Assembly (NCBI GenBank): GCA_022747635.1
Contig: JAKTNV010000017.1
Location: 620,001 to 684,000, forward strand
DNA from: Hetaerina americana
Taxonomy: Eukaryota; Arthropoda; Insecta; Odonata; Calopterygidae
DNA length: 64,000 bases
Direction of reading: 5' to 3'
This document shows, one piece after another, positions 1-11,019 of this stretch (position 1 is the first letter of the stretch; each line of letters starts with the position of its first letter). A program made the position numbers and the translations under genes. The notes under the pieces were generated by a model. It made no database searches. It worked only from the letters and a program-made list of their open reading frames with translations, and was not told where the DNA came from.

Positions 1-1469
1 ATGATAATCAAGACCCTAGGGGTAGTCCAGGTTATGCAATATCTGGATTATCAGCAGGCACTTGCAACTTTCATAAAATTTTCTTCTACTATTCCCATGT
101 ACTGGGGATCACTGACGATTTCTAATGACTCCATTGAGAAAATAAGTGCTTTAAAGCATAAAAAGATCCTAATTAAACGTACTTGAGTTCTCAAAAATTT
201 TAAGCATCTTATAATTCTGAAACTCTCCCCGGACTACAACCTTGATGTGGTGGAAGGGCTTGTGCATTCCGATGACCCCTAGAGCTCTGCTGGCGGGAGT
301 AATAACAATTGCTCCTGGTAGGGTCACCCATGCCAGATAGGTCGAAGGTTAGGAGCCAGACGAAAGGTAGTCCACGCAGCGTCTGTTCTTCAGTGAGGTG
401 GCTGCAATGGCGTCTGACCCCAGTGGGGCGGCCAGTAAGTGATGGTGTCACGTTAAAAACATTATTGAGGAAGGCAATGGGAAACCACCTCAATTATCAT
501 TCCCAAGAAAAATATGATGGACAATAGAGATATTTTGAGTCCTGGCAACTACGGGGCTCGGCCCAATCGGCCGTGTGTCGTGCCCGGCAGCGGGGGAGGC
601 AAGGCTTCCGCGGTCGTCATCCCACGAAACCCTTGCAAGGGAAAACCGGCAGCAGCAGGACAGAAGATGCGGAAGAAGAATGTCATCTCAATTTTAATGT
701 TCATTTATTACCAATATGTTTTGTACTGAGGGGATTGATATAATGATTGACATCACACATGTTCATAGGTTTCTTAATTTCAGAGGAGTGAAAGAAGAAC
801 TTCTAATTTTTTCATTTGAACACTGCTCATTAACTTCATATTCTCTCTAAGCCTTTCATAACTATGCTTTCTTTACTCTGTTGTATGCCTTTTCAAATTA
901 GTAATTATGCAATATCCCTTCTCTTACGTATCCATGTATTTCTCCTGCAAAAGAAAGTTTTGAAATGGCATCTGTTGACCTTTTGACAGGTATTATTAGA
1001 GAGCAAAATTTTGGCATATTTTTACTTTGGCAATGTTAATGCAACGATATTTTTTTCATTTCACCTGAAAGACAAGGTTAATATTATGTATAATATTTTC
1101 CTTTCTTGAATATATTTAATGGAAAGAGAACTATGTATATTATGTCTCCAAGCTTGTGATAATTTATTGGTGTGACTTATATGTACCCTGAAGTAATACT
1201 TGTCCAAAAAAGAAGGAAGATTAAGAGGAATGTAACAGGTATCATATTAAGTATTTCATGAATATGGGCTCATAATTTATAACATAATAAACATGCTGTT
1301 AAGTATTGATGTAGCATTTTCCCAGTGAATAACTTCCTGTCTATATGCTAGGTGTTCTGAAAATGCTAACGGGCTCAAATATAAGGTTCTTTAGTGATAA
1401 AAAAATTGGTTACTCTTTCCTTCTTTAATTATTTAAAATGACACTAAGCAATATCGAATGTTTTTACAG
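1..1469 (+). other. Intron of the alpha-mannosidase gene (partial)
   Basis: This is AT-rich sequence upstream of the first recognised exon. It ends in a pyrimidine-rich tract and an AG acceptor at 1468-1469. It contains an RTE 5'-end fragment (223-682) and otherwise no coding sequence I recognise. That it is an intron follows from the exon beginning in mid-protein, so the 5' part of the gene must lie left of the window. Confidence 0.6.
223..682 (+). mobile_element. RTE retrotransposon, 5'-end-only copy
   Basis: This block is closely similar to the first ~460 bases of the RTE elements at 12076 and 21105, including the CTCCCCGGACTACAACC start, the GGCAATGGGAAACCACC segment and the first ~55 codons of the ORF (LSPGNYGARPNRP). 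Similarity stops at about 682, just before the endonuclease domain begins, and unrelated AT-rich DNA follows. Ordinary non-LTR insertions lose their 5' end, not their 3' end, so this shape is odd. It could be a non-autonomous derivative, a template-switch product or a later deletion. No convincing target duplication is visible. Confidence 0.8.
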
Positions 1470-1619
1470 TTTGTAGGCCTAAAGCCAACTCTACCTCCCA
1501 ATGTTCATGTCCTGACCTTAGAGCCATGGTCTGGAAACACGGTGCTACTCCGCCTGGAGCATTTCTATGAAATGAACGAGGATGCCATTCTTTCTAAACC
1601 AGTTACTCTAAACCTGGAG
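1470..1619 (+). CDS. Lysosomal alpha-mannosidase, penultimate coding exon
   Basis: Fifty codons in phase 0 at both ends, with an AG acceptor at 1468-1469 and a GTTAGT donor at 1620. The translation contains [28 protein letters not shown] and KPVTLNLE. These match the C-terminal beta-sandwich region of glycoside hydrolase family 38 lysosomal alpha-mannosidase (animal homologues read LPP.VHLLTL..W, VLLRLEHQF, PVTLNL). The family hydrolyses alpha-linked mannose from N-glycans in the lysosome. Catalytic residues are in the N-terminal half and so lie outside the window. The reading continues without a break into the exon at 2632. MAN2B1 is the vertebrate counterpart; insects often have several paralogues, so I give no symbol. 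Confidence 0.88.
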
Positions 1620-2631
1620 GTTAGTGTTTTGGTAGTTAATCTACTAATATATTTTAATGTTGAATATCAAATGGGCAGGGGTGCTACATTCTGTTTTGTA
1701 TTGGTTGAAAACATAGCTCTGGGTCATATTAAGGACTGCTAATTCACTGGTGTACCCACAAGGGTCAGGTAGGAGGAGGAAGTAACATAGAGAGGGATGA
1801 CAATCATTGAAATAAGTTCAAATTTTTAGGATTTACTGATCATATTGGAGTTTGACATTTGTATAATCTCATTTTACATCGGTCTGTTGTTGAAGATCCA
1901 AAGAATGCTGTAACATATATTTATTTCTGGAATGATTTTGATCAGTCTCTTGACTCTTATGTATTGCTTTTTATTATGTATTTGCTTTTCACCAATTCAT
2001 AGGGTTTGTAAAATGCAAATTTTCTTGTTAACATTTTAACCCCAAATGAGGCAATTCAGTGAACTCCAATGATTTGGGACTAGCGCACGGAGACAATACA
2101 AATTGATTAGCTTCAAGCATGATGTGGTGGAAGTCAAACATAATGAATAATTGATCATAGCACTTTTTCACTTGATAATTTATCAAGTGGAAAAGTGCTA
2201 TGATCAGTTATTCATTCAAAGAAGACAGTGATTCATTTTAATGAGATGCAAAGGTTGCATTAAAATTTTATTAATGTTTCATAATAAATCAAAGCCAAAT
2301 ATTAAATATACAATTGTTCTTCATGTATTATTACATTTATTATTGTTTTCAATTGTGTCAATGTGATATTATTTCCCAGATGTATTCATATAAATTTAAA
2401 ATCCTCCTTGTACTCCTGTTCTCTCAGAGTAATGGAGAAATCTGGTATGCATTTAAAGGAATAAATTATGTTGAAATGTGTACAAAATTTCCCTTTAACT
2501 TTAAATTAATCTCTGATGTAGTACTTTATCCAATTTTCCAACCGGTCAACACATCAAAAAATGAACCTTTAACCATGCTTAACATTAAACATGGGAGAGC
2601 TTTGTTAATGCTTTGTTTTTGATTTTTACAG
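1620..2631 (+). other. Last intron of the alpha-mannosidase gene
   Basis: An AT-rich intron of about 1.0 kb, beginning GTTAGT and ending in a T-rich tract plus ACAG at 2628-2631. It carries a short palindromic element (about 2099-2212). Nothing else in it was recognised. Confidence 0.8.
2099..2212. repeat. Short palindromic (foldback) element
   Basis: Two near-perfect inverted arms (2146-2178 and 2180-2212) separated by one base. They are preceded by a ~45-bp lead (AATTGATTAGCTTCAAGC...) that is not part of the palindrome. The lead and outer arms match the element at 29528-29743, but the inner arm segment with the hammerhead-like motif is missing. It therefore looks like a centre-deleted member of the same family. 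No target duplication was found here. Confidence 0.8.
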
Positions 2632-2868
2632 AAACTTCTTGCATTTATTCAGCCAACATTCATTCGTGAGACTACACTGGGTGCCAACCAATGGCTTGAA
2701 AATTCAAAAAGAATGAACTGGAAATCAGAATCGAATTCTGTGACAGAAGACACTTCAGGAGAAGAAAATTTCTTGGAGCAAAATGAGAATGGAGTTTTTG
2801 ACCCAACTCAAGTCACGCTTGGACCTATGGATATTCGAACATTTGTAATCGGGCTACCTAAATACTGA
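2632..2868 (+). CDS. Lysosomal alpha-mannosidase, terminal coding exon
   Basis: The frame opens at the AG acceptor (2630-2631) and runs 78 codons to TGA at 2866-2868. It contains FIRETTLGANQWLENSKRMNW and, near the end, VTLGPMDIRTFVIGLPKY. These correspond to the extreme C-terminus of family 38 lysosomal alpha-mannosidases (LQETTLVANQ...R.KW, ITLEPMEIRTFL). Joined to the preceding exon the protein reads NLE-KLLAF, in register with NLRDLFSTF of homologues. The linker between the two conserved blocks is acidic and Glu/Asn-rich (SVTEDTSGEENFLEQNENG), a normally variable surface loop. Confidence 0.9.
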   Translation, partial: KLLAFIQPTFIRETTLGANQWLENSKRMNWKSESNSVTEDTSGEENFLEQNENGVFDPTQVTLGPMDIRTFVIGLPKY

Positions 2869-3045
2869 GCAAAAATCACCTTTTTAAAATGTGAAGTGGC
2901 CATGGTATGCTAATTTCATCTACTCAAATGAGGCTAATCATTGATATTTTGTTTATTAGGATGACATTAATGTGTGATTGTATTTTCATGTGACAATGTT
3001 TGTGGCCATATGACGTATTTTTGATTAAAGACTTCATTTTTGTTG
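2869..3045 (+). other. Alpha-mannosidase 3' UTR with candidate poly(A) signal
   Basis: Downstream of the stop there is AT-rich non-coding DNA with ATTAAA at 3024-3029, followed by a TG-containing stretch (TTTTTGTTGACC). This is a plausible polyadenylation signal about 155 bases after the stop. The true cleavage site cannot be seen from sequence alone. Confidence 0.45.
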
Positions 3046-3327
3046 ACCAAGATTCATGACTTTTAATGTTGGCGTATGTGATTTATAGAGAAAGTGATGA
3101 AGCATAGCTGCAGTTGTTAGTGACAACAGTCTGGAAATCATGTTAGATTTTCATGGATATATGGTCTAAGTAGTCCTCTATGCATAGGCCCACCAAACAA
3201 AACACTAAATGCAACAAAACTACTCAAGACAAGAAACCATTTCTTAACTCTGGTAACTTTTTCATTTTATTCAACATGCCTAATGTCTTTTTCCCTGCAT
3301 CCTCACTTACCCAGTATTCTCCCTTTT

Positions 3328-3690
3328 TATATACAGGGTTTGCCTCAAATAAGTTGCATAAATCTGGATAAATATATGGAGTAGATCAATTTACAAATTT
3401 TTGAAATTTTTCAAAATAAAACTACTCTGCATCCATTCAAGCTCCTCATCATGGCCTGTTTTGACTTCATCCTGCATTCAAAAAAGGTGCCTTTTAATCT
3501 CCTTTTTATCCTCGAGAACAAAAAGGAGTGGGGTGGCACCAATTTCAGGCTGTAGATCACTTTGACAGTGGTCCAAGATATCAAGCATGATTGCCCTACG
3601 AGCAGCCGTCTGAACTCCCAACAGCACCTTGGTGATCATCATAGCTCTTGCAAGTATGATGTCAACGTTTTTCTACTCGTAAAATTGATT
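3328..3690 (-). mobile_element. Mariner fossil, 3' part
   Basis: The segment begins with TACAGGGTTTGCCTCAAATAA, which resembles the terminal repeat of the mariner at 24602 (CAGGGTTCGTCCGGAAAATAA). Read on the minus strand, 3500-3570 gives a decayed relative of the ...PDLAPPDFFLFPKIK... block (LQPEIGATPLLFVLEDKK). The frame is broken and the far end is not recognisable. Confidence 0.55.
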
Positions 3691-4486
3691 ACTAGCTTAA
3701 TGCTAAGGTATGAGATGCATATTTACTCTTTGATTAGGTGAAGTTTTCCAGCCATCAGAGTAAGAGGTTTAAAATGTGAATGCTATTATGGTAAATCAGT
3801 GGCTTGTTTTTGATTACCTATACTGCAGCACTACTAGTTTATCTTTCTTGTTGATATTGTGGGCATTAGCTATTGTTACTAGAGAACCAAGTTTTCTCTT
3901 GAAAATGCAAGGACAATTGCAAATGTGCCAACCATGTCATGACAACAAGCTGATTAAATAATGGTTAAAAATGCTCCCTTAAGTAGGAACTAGAAGTGAT
4001 TCTAATAACTCTTTTGTAGAATTAAGAGATCTCTATCCACCAAGGAATGGTCCTATAATTCAGATGTCATTGGAGAAAGTACATTGATAGTGAAAAGTCC
4101 TTGTGAGAGTATTTTCACTTAGTATTGCTTATAAATTGCTATGCAGAGTTAAATAATGTGGAGGATATGTGTTCACACTGTAGCTTGCTGCTGAAGCTCA
4201 AAATCAAGAAATGATCTCCTGGGTCGTTAATTGTTGCACTCAGTGAAAATATTGCCATCTCCAATTTGTTATGACATGCATTTAAGGAGACCACTGACTG
4301 TGACTCATTTAATTGTAATTTTTCTGATAGGATTAAGAGTTTTAGGCATCTTTCCAAGCCATTTGGAATATGTATTTAAGTACTTTTTTCAACACATCTA
4401 TATTAGGTATGGTAAGAAACAAGAGAAGGCTTTTAGGAGATGTTCAACAAAGGCAGGAAATATTTAGTGGCACTGGGATTTTGAAG

Positions 4487-4720
4487 CATACAGGGTCTGC
4501 CCCAAAAATAAGTAGAATGATTTTTTCCCACTGATGCAAACAGCTGGAGTGGAGTGATTGATGGCAGGAGAAATAGTGGGAGGTCTCGGGGAAGCAACCT
4601 GACCCATGTCAGTTGTCTGTAGCAAGCTCCGACTCCAAGGTAGCAGAGAACTTCATCCTTGACTTAAAGAAGCTCATACATTCCGAGGGCTACCTACTGC
4701 AATAGGTTTGCATTGTGATG
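4487..4720 (+). mobile_element. Mariner fossil, terminal-repeat end
   Basis: ACAGGGTCTGCCCCAAAAATAAGTAGAATGATTTTTTCCC has the same layout as the 5' end of the 24602-25509 mariner read on its minus strand (AGGGTTCGTCCGG, AAAATAAGT, TGATTTTTTCCCC). No transposase could be read downstream and no opposite end was found, so the right boundary is a guess. Confidence 0.4.
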
Positions 4721-4899
4721 AGATGGGTCTCTTTTGAAAGATGCCAAAGTGAACCTATATGCGTGTAACAGCATAGGAGAATGCATTGTGTGGACACAAA
4801 CCAATGAAAGGCCATCTCACACTGCTCTTTTGTGCCAGCTAGCAGAAATTCAAAAATAGAACCACTCTTTTTTTACCATTCATAAACTGCATGAGTCTA

Positions 4900-7150
4900 T
4901 AAGAAGTGTCAAGTCCAGAAGAACAGGCTAAGTATGATGTGGAGGTCATGGGAAACTGTTGCATCATATCATGCACGCAAAGCATCACCCTAATACCTAA
5001 TAAGGCATAGGCTGTGCATACTAGAAAGTTATTTAATGATATTGCTGAACTGGATTTTCACAAGCTTTTTAAGCGTCAGTAAAAACAAATGTCTCTGGAC
5101 AGCTTTCAAATTAAAAAGAATTAGGGATTTATCTATCTCAAATGATGAACTAATAATTTTGATTATTTTTCATTTTTACAAATCAAATTTGCATTCATGG
5201 TTAGTTCATTCCACGATGGAAGAAAAGATGAAGATTATTCGCGATCCTAAGCAAATTTTTAAATATACGAGTATGTATGGCTACAGTAATATTGGTTTGA
5301 AAAAATAACCCACTCAAAAGGGAAAAGTAAACAAAAGAAAATTTGAGAAAGAGAATGGTATGTATGTTGCATTCGATTTAAAAGTAAACCTTTGCATACA
5401 TCTGGAGGAAATATTACGGTGCTGTAAATTAATTTATTCTAGGGAAATTCATTCAGTAAATATGCTATAAAAATGCTGTACGTTTCCTCCGCGTGTGGGT
5501 TTCATACCGTTCAATACATCGATAAAATAATTCCCGTCGCAATCAATTTATTTTGATGGAATTTGCTTTTTTCTCGAATGCATATGAACGTATGATACAA
5601 TATCACGAGCCTTTCGTTGACCTATTATAACTCCACATCCAATTAACGTAAATCGCCTGTAAATATTTTACGATAATTAATAACATGAATTTTGTTCGGC
5701 CTTTTGAGTTGCTATCTAAGATAAAATTGCAACCGAAACAAAATCGAAAATGTCGCAAAAATCATTATCTAAATTGCTTTTGGCTCTTGGTAAGGTGGGC
5801 AATGAAAGTAAGGAATGAGTAGCCGATTAAGGATCACGCAGCGTTATTCTAATAGTGGAGTGGTCAAGTGGCTCGTGTCTTTCTTTTGAGTTTTAATAAT
5901 GTTTGTCAATTGATAAAAATTTCGAAGTGATCAGACGGCATCCCATGACATTGTTTCTATTATGTCTCCCTGAAGTGAATAAAGGGCACGATGACGAATC
6001 CGAATGTCTACAAGGCATGAGTAACAAGATATTGGGAGTTCCAGCTTGATTTATGGTGACTAAAGAATGTCTCATTCATTGGAATGACTCAGAAAAATTT
6101 TCGCAAGTTTTGCATTAATGAGGAGGTTTCTCTGCTCTCAAGGAAGGCTTACACGAATCTGCCTTGGATTCATCTTTTATGTTCTCAGAAAAGTTGGACG
6201 ATTTTCGGTAGAGTTGAACTAGACCACTCCTTATCCGTTACAAGAAACACTCATACAGATTTCCAGAGTGAAGAAGAGTAGATGAAATAATACTCTTCTT
6301 GTCACTGATTGAATCTATGTCATCCTTATAAATTCCATGCACCACTGGATTATACCATTAACCTATTCTTTCAAGCGCCTGATAAATTACAGCAAAATAA
6401 GTGACAAAACTCATGACCTTGGTTTCATTGAATAACCATCATCTTCGTGTAAAATCTTCAGACCAGAAGGCTTAATCTTTCATTATTCATTGAAACCTGG
6501 GTCAAAGATTTCCTATTGTACTGTGGTTTTTTGAACGTTCTGGTTCCAAAAAATGATTTTAGATGTCAATTAATTAAATATTTGACTAATTCTAGTGATA
6601 TTGCAATAAATATTAAATATATTTCCTGCGAGAAAACTGATTCCAGCTGAAAATTCACGTAAATTTCTCTCAAGATTATGGCCTTCGCTCTCCTAACTGA
6701 AATTTAAAACACGTAGTACGAGATATCAACAATATTTTAGGCTACCGCTTTTTTTAAAAGTTATTTAGGTCTCTTATTGGTGAAAAGTTCGCCGTTTATG
6801 TTTTTTATTGTGATATTTTTATTATTTACTTGTTGATCCGTAAATATTTCGAATTAGGCTATCATCGTTCAGCGATTGATTCCTGGCTCTCTCGCTTAAC
6901 TTCCATACCTCACGTGCGTGTTTTCCCTTAGTGAATAAGATAATTCATATTGACGTTAGAATCATATTGACGTCGGCGATGCTTATAGTTCAAACTTAGG
7001 TTCTTGAAATGTACCAGAAGATCGCGAATGTTTATGTTTCATAGAAACCTAATATCCTGGAAAGGAGGAATTATTTTGATAATACATCTTTCTATGCGTG
7101 GTTTAAACTCATTTCTTTATTTACACAAATGTAATCCAACACCATCATGG
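4900..7150. other. AT-rich intergenic DNA, nothing recognised
   Basis: Short chance reading frames only. There is no recognisable protein motif, RNA gene or transposon end in this stretch. Confidence 0.5.
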
Positions 7151-7571
7151 CATCAGTCCCTTACTTAAACCCATCTACTTTTCGAAATACAAGGGAAATA
7201 ACTCAAGTAAAAGTGCGCTTAAGGTGAAGATTATAAAGAGACTGCATATAATATTTATGAGGGACGTGATAGTCCAGTGGAATGCGGATGATGAGGAATT
7301 AGATAAGGGCTTCATGGATTTCAACATGTGGAATATATCGGCGGGTAGTTTAAAAAGGAAAATGTTGAGTGCGTCGTTTGCATAGATAGTGGCGGAGAAA
7401 TGAGAGACCCTTAAGAGCGGTGTAATGTAATGCGATGGATTTAAGATGTAAAGGGATATGACTCCTAATGTGGCCATGGTGATTTGGATGTCCTGACTGA
7501 AAGAGGTTGAGTGGAGGTGATTGAGCAAATGGTGTCTTTAACATGGAACGGTTGAGAGCAGACTAGCAACT

Positions 7572-7769
7572 TTAGTCAGTGATTGACCAACGGAGTTTCT
7601 CCCTGTCGGTGAGTACAGTACAAGGAATAATTGGTCGACGCGGAATGCCGGTTTTATGTATTTCGGACTGGATATAAATGTGACGAGTAACGTGGGTGAA
7701 GCGGGGTGAAGATGGAAATTCCTGAGGAAGGGGAGCCCTCTGAGGGACCATTATCTTTGAGAAAGGCAA
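7572..7769 (-). pseudogene. Penelope-like reverse transcriptase fragment (finger region)
   Basis: The minus-strand translation contains EIHKTGIPRRPIIPCT, which fits the PKIHKxxxPLRPIVS signature before the palm domain in Penelope-like reverse transcriptases. A conceptual continuation toward lower coordinates (7175-7528, minus) is open for 117 codons but was not recognised. It lies in the opposite orientation to the fragment at 7829-8080, so the two are not one simple copy. Confidence 0.4.
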
Positions 7770-7828
7770 TGATTACTGTTTGAAACTCTGCGTTAGGTAT
7801 GGTCTTGTGAGAGTATTTTATTTATTTA

Positions 7829-8095
7829 TTGATAACTTATAATCCGCCGTTTATGAACGGCTACAATGGAGCTCTGATTGGCCTCTTTACCGTCAAGTCT
7901 ACCTTAGGAATTACTTTCCTCAACGTTATTATGTCTCTCACCAATAAAAATTTCCACATCCCTGTCCACATAGAACCCACTACTAAACCACGATACCTAT
8001 ATTACACCAGCTGTCACCCATCGCACACTAAACGCTCTCTTTTGTACGCCCTCTTCTCCTGTGGGCACCGAATATTGTAACAATTAAAACTCCCT
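7829..8095 (+). pseudogene. Penelope-like reverse transcriptase fragment (C-terminal region)
   Basis: The translation contains TFLNVIMSLTNKNFHIPVHIEPTTKPRYLYYTSCHPSHTKRSLLYALF, a run resembling FLDVTVxLxxGxLxTxVYxKPTDxxxYLHxxSCHPxHxKxxIPYSQALR. That pattern follows the catalytic palm in Penelope-like elements. The frame is open from 7829 and ends in a stop about 250 bases later. Neither the catalytic YADD nor a GIY-YIG endonuclease is present, so this is a partial relic. Confidence 0.6.
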
Positions 8096-8257
8096 TGACA
8101 CATTTCACACCAATTTACATCGCTCCCCTCCACCGCAGAAACTATGGGTCCCTTCTAAATAAAAAAAATCCTCTCATACTTTTACGCACCTAAACCTTTC
8201 CAAGACATCAACAGCAACAACAGTATCAACTCGCACAGTCTCTTCATTTGCGCGACA

Positions 8258-8787
8258 TTTTTTTAAGGTAATCTACTGGTTAAGGTAGGCCTTTGGATGG
8301 ACACAACTACCAAATAAATATTTTGAGACTCCTAACAAAACACAAAATCCCGTATCCTACTCTACATCAGGTCCCTCTTCATCTCTGAGTACTTACTTCC
8401 TCCCTTCATCCCGTCCAACATGCCTATCCTGTTCCTGCCCTTTCCTCGTTTGCCTAACATTCTCCCTTCTGTTACAGTCTTCAACATCCCACAGCCGGTC
8501 AACACCCCCTTCATCCACTTTTCCTGCCTCCATAGGATATCTCCCAACAAACCCTTCCCCTCGCCCACCATGACAAGTACTTCCTCATTTGTTTTCTTCT
8601 CTGTCCATTTCACCTTCTCCATTCTTCTCCACACCCACATTTCAAAAGCCTCCAATCTACGTCTATCATCCTGCTTCAATGACCACGTTTCCGCGCCGTA
8701 CATAGCTACGCTCCATATCAAAGTTTTGACGAGTCTTTTCTTAATATCCTCACTCAACACCCCTGTCATCAACTCCCTCCTCCTTGT
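8258..8787 (-). mobile_element. RTE retrotransposon, 5'-truncated copy
   Basis: This is the reverse complement of the 3' ~530 bases of the RTE at 12076-15447. The minus-strand frame 8772-8362 covers TGVLSEDIKKRLVKTLIWSV through GGSKYSEMKRDL and is nearly free of damage. It is followed by the family's 3' tail, including the TACC..GGTA hairpin and a run of A. Similarity stops abruptly at about 8787, the expected 5' truncation point of target-primed reverse transcription. Confidence 0.9.
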
Positions 8788-8789
8788 TG

Positions 8790-9650
8790 CACGACATACT
8801 TACCAAGAATTCAGTTCCTCAAACGTATGCTCAAAGACCTCTTCCCCACTCTTACCCAGCACAAAATAACGGCAAACTTATTAAATAACTGTCCCTTCGT
8901 TTCTATTAGACGTCCCGCAATTTTATCCGACATATTGAAATGCACTAAGCCCTTATCTAAATTCTTCGTCATCCACAAATCCACACCAATACCTTGAAGG
9001 ATACTCAAATGTAAAACATGCTCCATCTTCAGCACTCTTTGCCTAGTCTCTCAAATGACCAACTCTCTCCCGTCCCATAGTACTCCCTCATGCACATCCC
9101 GGAATATGTACCACACCCCTCGATGAGCACTGTATTATACCCCTTAATACCCCCTTAAACAATCACTGCGCCTTGTGCGAACCTTCTCCCTTATTAGCCC
9201 CTAAACTAGTATTGAAGGTACTTAAATATGCCTCCCTCCACAAAGTTTTCTTTAATGATTGTTACAATGTTTCAATTATCGTATCCCTTTCCCCCTCAGA
9301 CACACCGTTAAAACTCAAAACTGTCGAGGCATATGGCTCCTGGGAGTTTGATCGGGCCCGGGTTTGAACCGTATCCACTGGGAACTATATATAGCTCTTC
9401 CACGTCGAACCCCACACCTGCCGATTACACCCTAAAATCTCGCTTCCCCTCCCCCCTCCTGCACCTACCCACTTGTGCGAACCCTCTCCCTCATATGCCC
9501 ATCACTCATATCCTGAAGTCTTTCACCTTCCGTTGAAAGAGATGGTTGTTATAAACTGAAATATTAAAAAAAAACAAAATCGTCAGTGCCTTTTCTGTGC
9601 TCCTAAGTTTTGTACGCCATCGTCACGCTTTTGACTAACCTTATATTTAT
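8790..9650. other. Pyrimidine-rich unclassified repeat-like DNA
   Basis: The + strand is C/T-rich with scattered short frames. The texture resembles the antisense strand of a retrotransposon, but no diagnostic motif could be read on either strand. A GGGTTTGAACC box at about 9361 is weakly like a tRNA B box. Confidence 0.3.
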
Positions 9651-9654
9651 TTTC

Positions 9655-10191
9655 GTGTAGACGTAGAAAGAGATGATAGTAAGGCAGGAGACTCCGGTTT
9701 AAGAACAAGGAATGACCGCGAGGATAAAGAAATAGAGTTCTGCGGAAGAAAGGTGTTAACAATAACGAACCCTTTGTTTAAACACCACAACAGGCGTGGC
9801 TATGCATCGGAAATGCCCAGGGATTCAGGAATAAATTAGTTAGCGATTATAACGATCAATTATAGTTATACAGTGAAACTGTAGTGATTAATTCCCAGAG
9901 TTTCTCGGGAGCGGGTGCAGGTTCAGATCATAAATTTGTAATAATGAATTGCAACGTCAGATTCAAAAGGATAAAACAGGAAAGACGCTTGAGGAAATGG
10001 AATGAAGAAACATAAACTGGAAGGATGAGAAAGGAATATCAGCAGACTAGACAAAACCTGCAGTGTGTGGAAAGGGAGCCGGGTACAAAGAAGAAAAATG
10101 GGAACATATCGAGGAAGGGCTAGCCAAAGCCTTGCACGAAACTATAGGAAAAGTTAATAGTAGAACCATGGATTACAATATTAGAAATATA
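9655..10191 (+). mobile_element. RTE remnant, endonuclease region (left half)
   Basis: Degraded but alignable to the RTE endonuclease: GLRTRNDREDKEIEFCGRKVLTITNPLFKHHNRR parallels GLGTRNDRGERAVEFCRRQGLVITNTWFRHHKRR, and the SGAGAGSDHKFVIMN block parallels PGADADSDHNLVVMK. Frameshifts and stops are frequent. The copy is split by the mariner at 10192-10944 and resumes at 10947. Confidence 0.85.
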
Positions 10192-10944
10192 CGAGGGTCA
10201 TCCGGAAAGTAGTACCCGTTCGTGCCGCATGAAGTGCTGACGACGCGAGTAGCCGCTGGACGAGGTCAGATAGCTTCAGTGGCTTGTCTGCCTTCTCTGA
10301 GCCAAGTTGCGTGACGCTAGCATTGCCTGTGTTGTTTCTGTGATTGTTTACAATGTTTAAAAAAATTGAGAACGCCGCCAGTTGTGAAGTGAGGGCAGTG
10401 ATTAAATTCCTCAATGCAAGAAACGTTCGCCCATGTGATATTCATCGCCAATTAAAGGAGGTGTATGGAGACAATGTAATGGACGAGTCGTCTGTTCGGC
10501 GGTGGTGTCGCAACTTCAACATGGGGAGGGGGAACACACACGACGATGAGCGTTCGGAGAGACCGTCTGTCATTACAGACCAACTGGTGAGCTCAGTTGA
10601 CGAATTCGTGAGGAACGATCGGCGCGTCACAATTGATGACATCTGTGAGCATTTTCCCAATGTTTCTCGAACAATTGTTCATGAAATTGTTAAACACCAT
10701 CTGCATTATGCAAAAATTTGTGCAAGATGGGTCCCTCGCGTATCTCAATGAGCTGGCGGCGAAGGACTATGCAGCAGGAATACAGAAACTTGCCACACGT
10801 TATGACAAATGCCTTAATTTGCTTGGAGATTATGTTGAGAAGTAGTTTAAAGTATCCTCTTTCAAATAAAATTTTTTATGTTTGTTAATATTTACTTTTG
10901 TGTCTTTATTTCACGAACGGGTACTACTTTCCGGATGACCCTCG
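10192..10944 (+). mobile_element. Internally deleted mariner, 753 bp
   Basis: It is bounded by perfect 33-bp inverted repeats (10192-10224 and 10912-10944) starting CGAGGGTCATCCGG, and flanked by TA on both sides as mariner insertions are. A frame from ATG 10353 encodes the N-terminal helix-turn-helix domain and ends near ARWVPR at about 10740. The next bases jump to the transposase C-terminus (AAGIQKLATRYDKCLNLLGDYVEK, stop at about 10845) in another frame. The whole catalytic domain, with all three acidic residues, is gone, so the copy could only be moved by a transposase made elsewhere. Confidence 0.93.
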
Positions 10945-10946
10945 TA

Positions 10947-11016
10947 GATGAGAGAAGTATGCAAACGCAAAGTTTGGAAAGAGCTTGGAGGGAAGATTGA
11001 AAAGTTGTCGGAGTAG
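10947..11016 (+). mobile_element. RTE remnant (right half, beyond the mariner)
   Basis: Continues the 9655-10191 copy after the mariner. GATGAGAGAAGTATGCAAACG follows ...CCATGGATTACAATATTAG, equivalent to KPWITDEMITKMDERRKW in the intact element. Similarity fades at about 11016. Confidence 0.7.
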
Positions 11017-11019
11017 AAT

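Noticed and set aside
1..186. 61-codon frame at the window start as a mannosidase exon
   Set aside because: Its residues do not match any part of family 38 mannosidases and it lacks splice borders.
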